NCBI RefSeq assembly: GCF_051020985.1
Contig: NC_135003.1
Location: 3,372,001-3,436,000, forward strand
Reading direction: 5' to 3'
Length of the DNA: 64,000 nucleotides
Source: Nomia melanderi
Taxonomy: Eukaryota > Arthropoda > Insecta > Hymenoptera > Halictidae
Numbering within the stretch: the stretch's first letter is position 1; the number at the start of each line of letters is the position of its first letter. Below, one piece after another: positions 51,301 through 61,286 of this stretch. A program made the translations under genes and the position numbers. The notes below the pieces were generated by a model that saw only the letters and a list, made by a program, of their open reading frames with translations, was not told where the DNA came from and searched no databases.

Positions 51301-54300
51301 GATGATGATGAAGCATTAGGTTGAACACTAGCTGCAGGTTTATTTTTTATAGTTGTATTTGCTTTTTTTCCCTTTTTAGATTCTCCCTTTGGTTGGCGTG
51401 CTTTCGAACGTTTTCCCCCAGCAGCAGCGGGTTTTTCACCAATTGTTTCTTCCAAATCTAAATCATCTTCTTCATTAGTTTGACGCTTACGTAGGAAATG
51501 ATACAGAATATCAGGATGGTTCCAAATCTTACAACATACAGCAAAAGCTTTTAATGGATTAGGGACAGCACGTGTTTTAACTACTTGATTCATGAATGTA
51601 TCATATAATTTTCGCTGATGTGTTGTCATCCGAACAAGAAGAATATATTCCTCTTTACGTGGTAATGAAACTTGCAATACAGAATGAGATCTTCTTTGTA
51701 CAAAACCTTCTAATAAAGCATGCAGCACATGTGCACGATATCTCATCAACCGTATATCCTGTGAAGTTGAGTCAATACATTGTCCATTCTGAATGGGTCT
51801 TTCAAACATATTACAGAACTCACTTTTAGTTCCTAAGTAATTAGGTCTCACAAAATCAACCATACACCAGTATTCCAAAAGGTTGTTTTGCAATGGATAA
51901 CCGGTCAATACAATTCTACGTTTCGTGCGCATTTGTTTCAAAGCCATGCTAATACTAGCATGAGAATTTTTTATTCTGTGACCCTCATCACATATAACCA
52001 AATCAGGTCCAGGATTAACTAAAGCTGCATGCATCTCATTTAATAATCCTTTATTCTTATCTTCTTCTTCTACGTCAACAGTATCTTTGAAAGGTTGTCC
52101 TCGTTTCCTTTTCGCTTTGTTTGGCTTTTTTAGAGATAACTGTCTATATAATTCATAACCAATTAATAAAACACCACCTCCTACTTGCCATTCCTGAATT
52201 ATTTTGGCCCTTGCTGTCATTGTTTTATGAGAATCATTTAGAATATGTAATTTAAAGTGTCTTGGTCTTAACTCCATTCCAATAGGAGAATCTACATTAT
52301 CTGGAGTTTTAACTTTTTCAACCTCTTTCTTTTCATCATTCATCATTTCATCTTTTGTTGTACAAGTACCTTCTTCCTTTTTAATTATTTCTTCTGGTTC
52401 TTTTTTTACATTAACTTCTGCATTTAAAGAAGGCATAACATTTCTGAAACATTCCTTCCTTGATTCTTGGTCAGACTCTTGTGTTAACCGATTTGCATAA
52501 TTAGGAAAAGTATTAGTAGAGTTATCATAATTTGGATACATTGATCCAGGGTGATGGTTTTCAGAACCAGGATACAAAGTACTAGGATTTCGATTTTCCA
52601 TGTTTGGGTACATAGGAGGTTGCGACCGATTTTCTAAAGTAGGATACATGTTACCAGAGTTTTGAGTATCTACACCAAATTTTGTATCTGGCATATTAGG
52701 TCTTTGTTGCATAGTATGACAATTTACCTCTGGTTTCATTGAATCAAAATTAGACATTGGATTAGGATTTGCATTGTACATAGTATTTTGTGAAATGTCT
52801 GTTTGATAATTTTCATTCATATGTGCTTGGGGATCTGACATATTTTTATTTAACATACTGTCTTGCATATAGTTGGGCATCATATTATGAGTTTCATACC
52901 CTTGATGAGCGTATGGATTTTCTGGCATGATATTTAAAGGTTGTGGTGGGTTCTCTTGCCCAAAACGATGAGCTGATTCCGTACTAATAGGCCTCGATAT
53001 ATTTGATATATCACTCTGATTTCCACATTCATCCTTAACTTCTTGTTTAAGCTCTACACCAGGTTCAGATTTAACATTTAAAGTTTTAATATTTTTATCT
53101 GGTGCATTAGGATCTTCGTATGGTAACCACATATTAAATTCTGCTAGCCAATTCTGTAATGTATTAATAGGCATGATACAAAGAACTGTTTTGGCTGTAG
53201 TGCATCGAAAAAAAATATCACAAAAGCTAGCAACTTGAAGAGTTTTCCCTAAACCCATACTATGAGCTAAAATACAACCAAAGCCAGAACTAGTTTTATA
53301 CCTTTCAATGCTTTCAACGATATTGTCATATAGAAAGCGAATACCACCAATCTGATGAGGTTTAATAATACGTGCTACCTGTGGTGCCAGAAATACATCA
53401 GGCTCAGTTTCAGGATGACCCACATTAATTAACACTCTACCATGTTCATCTGGAATGTTGTATCTATCATTGGTATGCATACCAGAATTGGATGGATCGT
53501 CTTCGTTGTCTATTTCTTCTTCCCCACTTGGATCACTTAAAACTATACAATCATCATCAGAACTATCACTAGAACTAGATATTGTAACCACATCTTTGCC
53601 TTTAGCTGCTTTTTGAGATTTTGTGCCAGTAGATAACTTTTTAGTTGCATGCATCTGTTTTTCACGTAATGCTTCTTCAGCTTCTATATCGGATAGTTCA
53701 GAATCTGAATAATACTCAGATCTATCCATAGGTTCCTTCTTAGGAACTACAGGTGATATGCTCACAGAAGGTGTCATCATCCGAATTCTTTGTTGCAACA
53801 TATTAGGACCAGTAACACGATTTGGAACTCTAGAAATTGATGTTTGTGCTCCTTGATAAACACCCCTCCCCTTTTGCCAACGAGATCCTTCTACTGATCT
53901 TTTTTGTACTTGACTTGTTTGCATACTAGAAGTAGTTTGAGATCCAGTCCCAGACCCAGAATTTACTTTGAGAAGCACTGTATTTGGTAAACGAACTGGT
54001 GTAGATGAAAATGATGTTGAAGATGATTGTGAAATGGTAGTTCCTGCTTGATTTTGTTTTCCTTGTAATAAACTTATTACTCTTGTCTGTGTCTTATTAT
54101 TCTGTCTATTTATTGCTATTTGTCTCTGAACCTCACGAATAATCCTCTGTTGTTCTTGTACCCTTCGAAGACGTTCCATTTCTTGTCTTTGGGCAGACAA
54201 AGTAGCTTCGTCGAGCTGTGTCTCATCCATAACTTCTCGAATATTTCTTCTCATATTTGCTAATTTTTTTTCTGCTTTCGATTCACATTCTGAAGCAGTT

Positions 54301-55003
54301 CCTTCACTACCATCATCTTTTCTTTGTTTCTTTTTAGCTGTGTCGGAAAGCTCTGACTCTCCATGCCTTTTATTATTCTCAGTACTTTCATCTTCCATGG
54401 AATGATTTTCATGTTTATCATTTTCATCATGATCCATACTCTCTTCATCATCCATGTCCTTCAAAATTGGTTTTCCAAGTAAATCAGCTTCAGATACTTC
54501 TTGACCTTCTATTGGAGCGCCTTTTAATGTAATTGAAAATTATAAGCAAAAATAGTTGTATGAGCAAATTATAAAAACAATTGTAAAACAGTTTTATACA
54601 TACCTTCCAATGGTAAAGTATCCAATATATTAACTGGTTCCTCGTCATCCTCTTCGGGTTGAGAATGATGCAATCGTTCCGACTCCATTCTTACTCCAAT
54701 TTGAGAATCGATTGTTTCATCTAAATCCATATCATCCCCTGAACCTTCAGAACGTATTTCTTCTATTTCCTCGGAGTGTATCGTATCATTTTTCTTTTCT
54801 TGTTCTCCATCAGATGTTTCACCACTAGATTCTTCTGAACTTTCATCATTTCCTGTTTGAGGCTCTACATTATTCATGTTTGTATTTGTTGAGGTTTCAT
54901 TCAAAATTACTGTTTCATTAGATTTAGGACCTGAACGAGGAGTCACGCGCTCAATAGTGACATCCCCAATACGTGTTAAAAAACTGTCCAAACTATTAGA
55001 CAT
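45385..55003 (-). CDS. ARIP4/RAD54L2-type SNF2 chromatin remodeller
   Basis: A nuclear SNF2 ATPase; the vertebrate homologue, ARIP4, is an androgen-receptor-interacting remodeller of about 1470 residues. Exons 55003-54604, 54520-49056, 48981-48120, 48034-47660, 47580-45703 and 45635-45385 join in phase to 3076 residues. An acidic N terminus (to about 270) precedes lobe 1: HSMGLGKTLQ with GLGKT at 556-560, DEGHRIKN from 978, LTGYPLQNN from 1005. Lobe 2 starts near 1953 (DWATELMKGYVPG) with STRAGSLGIN at 2060 and QAVCRVYRYGQ at 2090. DEGHRIKN separates it from ATRX. Two low-complexity inserts (about 601-887 and 1162-1947) break the core, and residues 2602-2766 are a PQV-type repeat. The C terminus is Pro/Tyr-rich. 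The 49056 donor (GTAAAT) was chosen because DWATEL matches the human join. A GTAAGG 45 bp further would add 15 residues. Confidence 0.9.
46385..46879 (-). repeat. 12-bp coding minisatellite encoding PQ[V/I][P/S/Q] units
   Basis: Inside the fifth coding exon of the ARIP4 homologue about 40 units of four residues run almost without a break, mainly PQVP, PQIP and SQVP. The DNA period is 12 bp and the reading frame is kept throughout. Unit sequences differ at many third positions, so the array is not a fresh expansion. Confidence 0.9.
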
Positions 55004-55300
55004 GATGTGTACAGTACATTAAGTCACAATGTGTTTCCGCAAACTTTCATACGAAATCATGGAATGTCTTGACACTTTTCTGCATAACACTAAAAATTAT
55101 ATTATTCTGCACATCACTTAAATTATTCATTTATAATTTTATATCTTCTCTTGCCTGTAATAAAAAATGTACTCGTTTATAAGTGTAACGCCAAATGTAA
55201 TAAAAATCTGTGTCATTCATCAAATAAATATAAAAATTATAGAATTAAAGAACACTTATTCTAAAATAATATCAAAATAATAAAAAGAAAATGTTGTTAC
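54605..55300 (-). promoter_or_regulatory. Start context of the ARIP4 homologue
   Basis: The chosen start (55003-55001) opens MSNSLDSFLTRIGDV, and the exon ends in an E G-phase donor GGTATG at 54603. The upstream minus-strand sequence contains TTTTTAG and TGCAG acceptor-like sites. A 5' UTR intron reaching back to a promoter near 56.4 kb is therefore plausible but not shown. Confidence 0.3.
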
Positions 55301-57092
55301 TAATAACATGCAACAAATATATGAAACAAAAATATTGTACATTACAGATGCATTTAATATGCACCGAATTTGAGAATTTATTCAAGTCTTAATATCGAAA
55401 CATAATGTACAATAATTTTAAATAGAAATAAATTATTGTATATTTGTAGAATATATTGCCATGTTATGTATAATTACTTTAAATGAGACATACATGCAAT
55501 AAGTATATTTGCATTTCATACAAAGTCCATATGATAAACACCGTGAACTATGTTACACAAAAGTAATCAAAACAAGTGTGTAGTAATAGTAAACAAAAAA
55601 TCTTTAAATATCAGAATAGAGAATAATATTAATGAATTTATATATAAAAATGTTTATAAGAAAATTGCATGCATTTACAAGTGGTATTGAGATAGGTAAT
55701 ATTAAGATAAATGAAGACTTGAAAGAGTGGAGATCTTTGTGATAGTATATAAACTATGAATCATTCTAAGCACTTGCAATTAAACACACTTGTTGAGAGA
55801 TCAAGTTAGTCACATTCTCGAACTCACGAACAAACCCTATAGTAACGAATTGGGCAGTACTATTTAATGAGAAGGTTACAATAAACGCACACCTCAGCTT
55901 GGGATAACGTAACTGAAGTAGTTGCGTTAAAGTATTCATAATGTTCTGAGTTATTTAAGGTAGGAGCTGTCAAACAGAGAGAATGAAAGCAGCTCAGAAT
56001 GTTTGTTTTCGGACAAGCCGATCCGGCTCGACGATTAACACCAGGAAGTCGCGTCGTTTTGTAACCGGCGTTGTCATGTATCTTCCGCACGTCAAATTTT
56101 ACCAATCATCCGTATTTACGACTGCTTAATTAGTCGTTAATTACGGATTAAATATAATGACACACACATACACACGTTTGATAGACGCCATAGCGTCGTT
56201 GTTCGCCGCTCGACGATCACGGTTCTCCGCAATGTCCGAAGATCAGCGAACAAGCCTTGTCACTCGGGTTAATGCACGCATCGTTTTGACCACGGCGTAC
56301 AATTCCTTTTCACTTAAGCCGCATGGCGAAACTATGGGAATTCACTTTACCACCAAAATTTCACCTAAGTTCGCACGCGTCGCTCTCAAGCTTTCCGCGG
56401 CATTTTTTTCACGCACTTTTTCTAACAAGTATATTCCACTCGGTGAAACGCCATCTTGGCTGCGCTATAAAACACATCCGCTGAGTGTTCGCGAGGGAAC
56501 GACACCCAAAACTAAGTAAAATATGCTTTTTCAAATTGTGAAGAGTATGAAATTTATTCTATTTCTGAATTCAATTCGTTATTCATGTAATAAAGAATCG
56601 CTTTACTTTACATAAATATTTAAATATAAATAAATATAAAGATATTTGCATATCAATAACAATATGATTTTATTCGAAATTTATTTAATCCGTAAACGAT
56701 ATTTTGATTTGTGCACCATTTAAAATGAAAATATTTAAAGAGCTATTTCAAATAATAAATACTAATGTAAATACATATAAAATAGTTTTTAAACTATATT
56801 AGAATTTCAAATGCAAATAAAATAATTGTATTTAAACAGCTACAAACGTAGAATTAGAATATATAGAAAGTTTGTTTAAAAATTAAAAGTATTTTTATAT
56901 AAAAATTAATTTTGTAACTTTCCATATGTAATATTACAGATTACAGGTTGTAATTTATTATGCTTTTAAAAATAGTTTCAAAACTCAATACTTATATATT
57001 ACATTTTATGTAATTTAATTTCATTTTGATTAATCACAATCAAGTCTATATAAATATACTCAATGTTTATGGTATAACATCATAAAAACTGT
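55004..57092. other. Intergenic region with a GC-rich promoter-like block
   Basis: AT-rich sequence flanks a more GC-rich block at about 55.8-56.5 kb. That block carries a YY1-type site and is a candidate promoter for the ARIP4 homologue. A 120-codon open frame at 56157-56519 (+) has no recognisable domain. The rest, from 56.5 to 57.1 kb, is plain AT-rich DNA. Confidence 0.4.
56449..56459 (-). promoter_or_regulatory. YY1-type site (CCAAGATGGCG on minus strand)
   Basis: The core AAGATGGCG on the minus strand matches the YY1/Pho consensus often found just downstream of start sites of housekeeping genes. A TATAAAA lies next to it on the + strand at about 56467. It is oriented for the ARIP4 homologue 1.45 kb downstream on the minus strand. 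Confidence 0.4.
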
Positions 57093-57098
57093 TTTATT
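57093..57098 (-). terminator. Possible ELOF1 poly(A) signal
   Basis: TTTATT on the + strand gives AATAAA on the minus strand, about 415 bp past the ELOF1 stop. It is one of a few candidates in an AT-rich 3' flank. Confidence 0.3.
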
Positions 57099-57511
57099 TA
57101 TAATGTTTATTTTATAATGATAAAACAGTTATTTTAATAAAAGTACAAGTACAAAATATTATGTTTCCATTTTTTGTATAAATATTATGCTGATTATAAT
57201 AATTTTACAACTTTTCTTAAAAGCTTTATAAGCATACATTCATAAATATACTTAATGACTAAGTATGATAGACATTTAATATACCTATATGAATATTATG
57301 ACTAAAATCAATACAAATTCGTATTTAATTTGTATAGAATTCTATTACTCTAAACTAAAAAAAATATAGACATATAGATGACATAGAATTGTTGTTTTCA
57401 CATTGCACATACGTTTGATGTTAGTTCATATTGCGGAATGCTGGCATGTCAATAAAAGAAAACGTAATGTCTGACAGCCTTGTATGTATCACATACAGTG
57501 GTAATAAAAGT

Positions 57512-57826
57512 TCAATTTGCACTCTCACATGCATCAATCCAATCATTATATACATCTAGTGGCTCAGAAAGTAAATTTATTGTAGTTTGAAAATCTTCTA
57601 AGCATACTCTACAAGTAATTCTTGCTGTATTTCTTGGTTTATCCCTGAAAATGAAGATTAAACAATAAAATTTGTTACGGCTTATATTTACATTTAATAA
57701 GTATACGTACATCTTAACCTCGCATGATTTTTCATGATTGCAAAATGGACAATTAAATTGGGTATCTAAAGGTTGAATAGCTTTTTTTTTACTTGGAGGC
57801 TTTCGTTTACTTTTTCTTCGTCCCAT
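57512..57826 (-). CDS. ELOF1: ELOF1 transcription elongation factor 1 homologue
   Basis: A small nuclear zinc-ribbon protein that associates with elongating RNA polymerase II (yeast Elf1). Two exons, 57826-57711 and 57644-57512, join inside the codon for Met39 to give 82 residues, one less than human. A basic N terminus, MGRRKSKRKPPSKKK, is followed by CPFC (26 and 29) and CRVC (50 and 53), the four zinc ligands. The conserved ending is DVYNDWIDACESAN. The 66-bp intron happens to be read through without a stop, so an unspliced reading would give a false 104-residue product with extra hydrophobic residues. It starts 494 bp from the divergent Pcc1 gene, so a shared bidirectional promoter is likely. 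Confidence 0.96.
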   Translation of the reverse strand: MGRRKSKRKPPSKKKAIQPLDTQFNCPFCNHEKSCEVKMYVYLLNVNISRNKFYCLIFIFRDKPRNTARITCRVCLEDFQTTINLLSEPLDVYNDWIDACESAN

Positions 57827-58319
57827 TGTACCTTAGGTATGTCAAATTACGCGATTTTTTATTAAAAAGTTATCATTTAAAACATACAACCCATATCAAG
57901 CTTTAGTACTATTTATGTTGTGAACTGTTCCGTACAATCATTGGATACAAGTAGTGGAGTTCGCAAAAAATTACTAGCAGTGTTTATAGATATTCAGGCA
58001 CACATTGTTTACAAATGGAACACTAAACTAATTCAAAAGTTATAATTGTTTGTTTTTGAAAATTACTCGAAGTTTTAAACTTAATCGTTCTATTCATACA
58101 ATCTAAGTAATAAACTGAATATATAAGTTGTGCAAGTTTGGTTATGTAAATACAATTGAAACACACGTGTGAACAACAACACAATATTTATAAATTCAGA
58201 ATCAAACATATTTATTTTTATAATTATGATACCATGAGTACGGTAAATGTGTATCCTTTGACAAAAACAATTCTTGATATCATATTTATTTCTCAAAAAT
58301 ATACAAATAACCTTATATA
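57827..58319. promoter_or_regulatory. Divergent promoter region between ELOF1 and Pcc1
   Basis: This 493-bp AT-rich gap separates two start codons facing away from each other. No TATA box or named element stands out. It must contain both start sites unless distant 5' exons exist. Confidence 0.5.
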
Positions 58320-58662
58320 TTGAATAGAAATTTGTCTATACCCTTCCCATCACTAAGGGAAGCAGAAATTGCTTATCAAGTACTTAGAGTTGATAAGGAA
58401 CCTTCAAGGGGTAGTGTTTCAAAAGAACTTACATTAGATAATAATTTATTACAACTGTAAGTCTATAGATATTAAATTGTTATTATTCAATTGCTGTGGT
58501 ATATTTATGACATTAATGTATATCATTTTTTGTAGAGTAATTTCAGGAACAGAAGCAAGGAAAGTTCGAGTGGCATTGACATCATTTTTTGATAATTTAA
58601 TTTTAGTAACAGAAACTATTCAACGATTCGGCCCACCTATGCCAACTTTTGATTATTATTAA
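58320..58662 (+). CDS. Pcc1/LAGE3 subunit of the KEOPS complex
   Basis: Pcc1 is the dimerising subunit of KEOPS/EKC, which makes the t6A modification of ANN-decoding tRNAs. Exons 58320-58456 and 58536-58662 join inside a Leu codon to give 87 residues, about the length of the family core. The start IPFPSLREAEIAYQVLRVDKEP and the ending FFDNLILVTETIQRFGPPMP match the strand-helix-strand-helix fold of Pcc1/LAGE3. The 79-bp intron has a GTAAGT donor. An AATAAA overlaps the stop codon (58662-58667). The next gene, PIG-P, begins only 49 bp after the stop. Confidence 0.92.
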
Positions 58663-58711
58663 ATAAATGTTCTATAGCATTTTTTAACTGTTATATGTAA
58701 TATTATATAAA

Positions 58712-59095
58712 ATGGTACATACTCCTGCTCCATATGGACCAAGATCTGTTTATGGATATGCTTTGTATATAGGTTCAAATATGCTTTTTTTTTTGTATTT
58801 AGTATGGGCAATAGTTCCAGACCAAATTTTACATACTTTTGGATTAACATATTGGCCTTCTAAATATTGGGCAATAGCAATTCCTATTTGGGCCTTAACA
58901 GCTCTAGCAACTTTTGCATTCATCATTTATCCAGCCATAAATTTATCTATGACACCAGATATAAATGATGTTAGAACTATTATGGATAAACATTCGCGTC
59001 CAAAAAAAGAAACAGTTCCGGGTGGTGTATCTCCTGTATATGATATTCCAATAACTGAAGTGTGCAGAAAATTATATTTACCAAGAAAGAAATGA
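58712..59095 (+). CDS. PIGP: PIG-P, subunit of GPI N-acetylglucosaminyltransferase
   Basis: An ER membrane subunit of the GPI-GlcNAc transferase that starts GPI-anchor synthesis by moving GlcNAc from UDP-GlcNAc to phosphatidylinositol. It has a single exon and 127 residues (human about 134-158). The N terminus TPAPYGPRSVYGYALYIGS leads into membrane helix 1 (about 14-37). The second helix (about 52-75, IAIPIWALTALATFAF) is followed by a cytosolic tail with NDVRTIMDK and PVYDIPITEVCRKLYL, all typical of the family. The first in-frame Met was used. The leader available after the Pcc1 stop is only 49 bp and contains another ATG in a different context. A possible AATAAA lies at 59110-59115. Confidence 0.95.
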   Translation: MVHTPAPYGPRSVYGYALYIGSNMLFFLYLVWAIVPDQILHTFGLTYWPSKYWAIAIPIWALTALATFAFIIYPAINLSMTPDINDVRTIMDKHSRPKKETVPGGVSPVYDIPITEVCRKLYLPRKK

Positions 59096-59109
59096 TAAAT
59101 TGTACAAAA

Positions 59110-59115
59110 AATAAA
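59110..59115 (+). terminator. Poly(A) signal of PIG-P
   Basis: AATAAA lies 14 bp past the PIG-P stop codon. A second AATAAA occurs within the next 20 bp. Confidence 0.5.
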
Positions 59116-59256
59116 ACAGTATAATAAAAGAATTTAATTTTAATTAAAATATAATAATTTCATTCGAATTAAATATTTTTTGGACAAAAAAAATAGTTTT
59201 ACCATATATTTGATTCCAGCTATATTTTAAATAAGTATTATCATAACGAATAGATT

Positions 59257-60647
59257 ATGAATTTCACGCATTGCGTAACTCGATATTATCAAAATTTTCC
59301 TTATATGGCTCAAAGAATAAGAAAAAGTGCGTATATAATCGTTCACAGTGACTTTTATAAGCATGCAATGAGTGAATTCATTTTGGAAAATAAAATGGAG
59401 CAAAATGCGGTTGGTGCCAATAAATGCAGTAAGGTTATGAATTGTTTTTCGTCCAGAAATACTGAAGATAAAATTGTTAATTTAAGAACGTCATTAAAAG
59501 CCGCATTTATCGAAAAAAACATATTTTGTAGTTTTGAAGTTTCACCTACAAAAAATAATGACTTTTATCAAAGGTAAGTATATACATATGTATACTAAAC
59601 ATTGTCTAATATATTATCGTATTTATATTGTTAAAAATTTTTGGTTGAAAGCTTTTTCACAGAGATGAATAAGTATCATCCTCTGTTTTATGCATTAACA
59701 TGGCATACGAAAGATTTGACAGACAATTATTTATCTTTAAATGTGCTTGAGCAATTTCCAAACAATGTAATCCTCCATTTAACTATAAACTATTTAACTC
59801 GGACCGATGTATTGCTTATTCTAAAGAAAGCATTAGATATTGGTGTGATTAATATTTTTGTATTACGGGGAGGTAAATATTTATATAAAATTATTTACAT
59901 TTACAATTTTGTAATTAAAAAAAATTTAATATTTCTTAAATATTTACATTTAATTTTTAATTCAATAAAAACGAAATTTCAGACCCTAAGATCCCGAATA
60001 AAGATTTTCCATACGCTGTAGATTTAGTGCGTTTTATAAGAAATGAATTTGGTAATATATTTTGTATATGTGTTGCTGGGTATCCAGAAATGCACCCAGA
60101 ATCTCCATCCAAAGAATTGGATTTATTATATTTAAAAGAAAAAGTAATTATTTTAATTAAACTGTTATTCCAATATACATATATATCAAGATCAATGTTA
60201 ATGTAATTTAAAGGTTAATGCAGGTGCTGACCTTATCATAACCCAAATAATTTTTGATGCCAATGTTTTCATAAAATTTGTAAATGATTGTAAGGCAAAT
60301 GGAATTAATGTACCAATCATTCCTGGTATTTTACCAATTCCTAACTATGCCTGTCTGGAAAAAATGATAAAAGTTTGTAATATCAAGATACCAGAAGATA
60401 TTCTAAAGACTTTACAACCTATAAAGAATGATGACAATAAAGTACACGATTATGGAGTACAATTAGTTACAAGCATTATTAAAGATGTCATTTCAAGCGG
60501 AACTACTTGTGGTTTTCACTTGTTCACATTAAACAGGTAATTTTTCAGATTTTAATAGTATATACGAGAGGACGTGTTAATTTGTTTGTAAATTGTAGAC
60601 CATCATTATCATCAGAAATATGCAAGAAACTGGATATGTTTCAATAA
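59257..60647 (+). CDS. Methylenetetrahydrofolate reductase, catalytic domain only
   Basis: It reduces 5,10-methylene-THF to 5-methyl-THF for methionine synthesis, using FAD. Exons 59257-59573, 59652-59872, 59983-60143, 60214-60536 and 60599-60647 fit in phase to 356 residues. Landmarks are the catalytic Glu in CSFEVSPTK (E94), ALTWH, VLRGDP (D180), CICVAGYPEMHPE, VNAGADLIITQIIFD, VPIIPGILPI and GFHLFTLNR. This covers the whole (beta/alpha)8 barrel. The frame stops shortly after, at KKLDMFQ, so the C-terminal SAM-binding regulatory domain of the roughly 656-residue human enzyme is absent. The first 60 residues are not conserved in my memory of the family. Met61 (59437) is a possible true start. 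It lies 161 bp after PIG-P. Confidence 0.93.
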
Positions 60648-60774
60648 TTGTTCAAAAATGAAAAGAGTTTGATGAATATAATACAACGAAAATAATATGA
60701 ATATAAAAATATGATATTAAGAAAAAGATTGTAATTATTATAATTTTTGTACTTCACATTTAGTACACTAAACC

Positions 60775-60780
60775 AATAAA
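60775..60780 (+). terminator. Poly(A) signal of MTHFR
   Basis: AATAAA lies 128 bp past the MTHFR stop, in AT-rich 3' flank. This supports the gene ending here rather than continuing into a regulatory domain. Confidence 0.5.
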
Positions 60781-61097
60781 CAAAATTGCAATGAAATCGT
60801 ATTACGCGCCAAATTAAACAGTAATTGCCAATAGTTAAAATCCCCTATATTAGAACACAACTGAAACATCAAAATATTCGATTTGCTCGTATGAATGGCA
60901 CGAGGTATCCACTGAAATTTTCGATGAACTCGAAACCTCGGCTACAGAAATTGTTTTCGGATAAGAAAACATTTGTTTGCTGTACTTTAGAATTGTTGTT
61001 TAATCAGAATTTTCGGAAAAACTGTTTTGGACCTCTCGCGGACGTAACGTGGTAGATTTCTCGATACAGATGATCCTTTGAGAAGTACTTGCTGTTA
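60781..61097. other. MTHFR 3' flank leading into the next promoter
   Basis: A short open frame at 60825-61055 does not resemble the MTHFR regulatory domain or another known family. Otherwise I see nothing until the palindrome at 61098. Confidence 0.45.
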
Positions 61098-61108
61098 TGC
61101 GCATGCGC
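61098..61108. promoter_or_regulatory. NRF-1-like palindrome
   Basis: TGCGCATGCGC matches the consensus of NRF-1 (Ewg in flies), a common element of housekeeping promoters. It lies 134 bp upstream of the ATG at 61242 and about 450 bp downstream of the MTHFR stop, so it most likely serves the + strand gene that begins there. Confidence 0.55.
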
Positions 61109-61241
61109 CGTCGGTGTATCTATGACGAACTAACAGAAGAGTTAGTTGAGTTGGGCGCCAGAGCTCCGCGTGGTCAGTTGGATAGTCGGTTTGACGGTAA
61201 CAAGAAAGAGGAAGGATCAGTAGGCCAGGATATAAAGAACA

Positions 61242-61286
61242 ATGGCACTCTTCCGTTTCAGTTCCAAACGCTGTTTGGAAGTTCAG
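61242..61286 (+). CDS. Probable first coding exon of an unidentified gene
   Basis: ATG in good context (GAACAATGG) opens MALFRFSSKRCLEVQ and ends exactly at a strong donor, CAG|GTATGTG. The exon is 45 bp and in phase 0. An NRF-1-like site lies upstream. The basic, Ser-containing start could be a mitochondrial or cytosolic N terminus; 15 residues do not identify the family. No convincing second exon was found before 64000. The intron either leaves the window or ends at an exon I could not recognise. Several upstream ATGs exist in the presumed 5' UTR. Confidence 0.5.

Noticed and set aside
56157..56519. 120-codon + strand open frame in the ARIP4 upstream region
   Set aside because: It lies in a promoter-like block, lacks any domain, and the opposite strand is also open nearby.
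57512..57826. Unspliced 104-residue reading of ELOF1
   Set aside because: The 66-bp intron is free of stops, but removing it restores the family sequence around VKMD exactly, with GT-AG borders.
60825..61055. Possible extension of MTHFR into a regulatory domain
   Set aside because: The translated frame shows none of the regulatory-domain landmarks, and a poly(A) signal precedes it.
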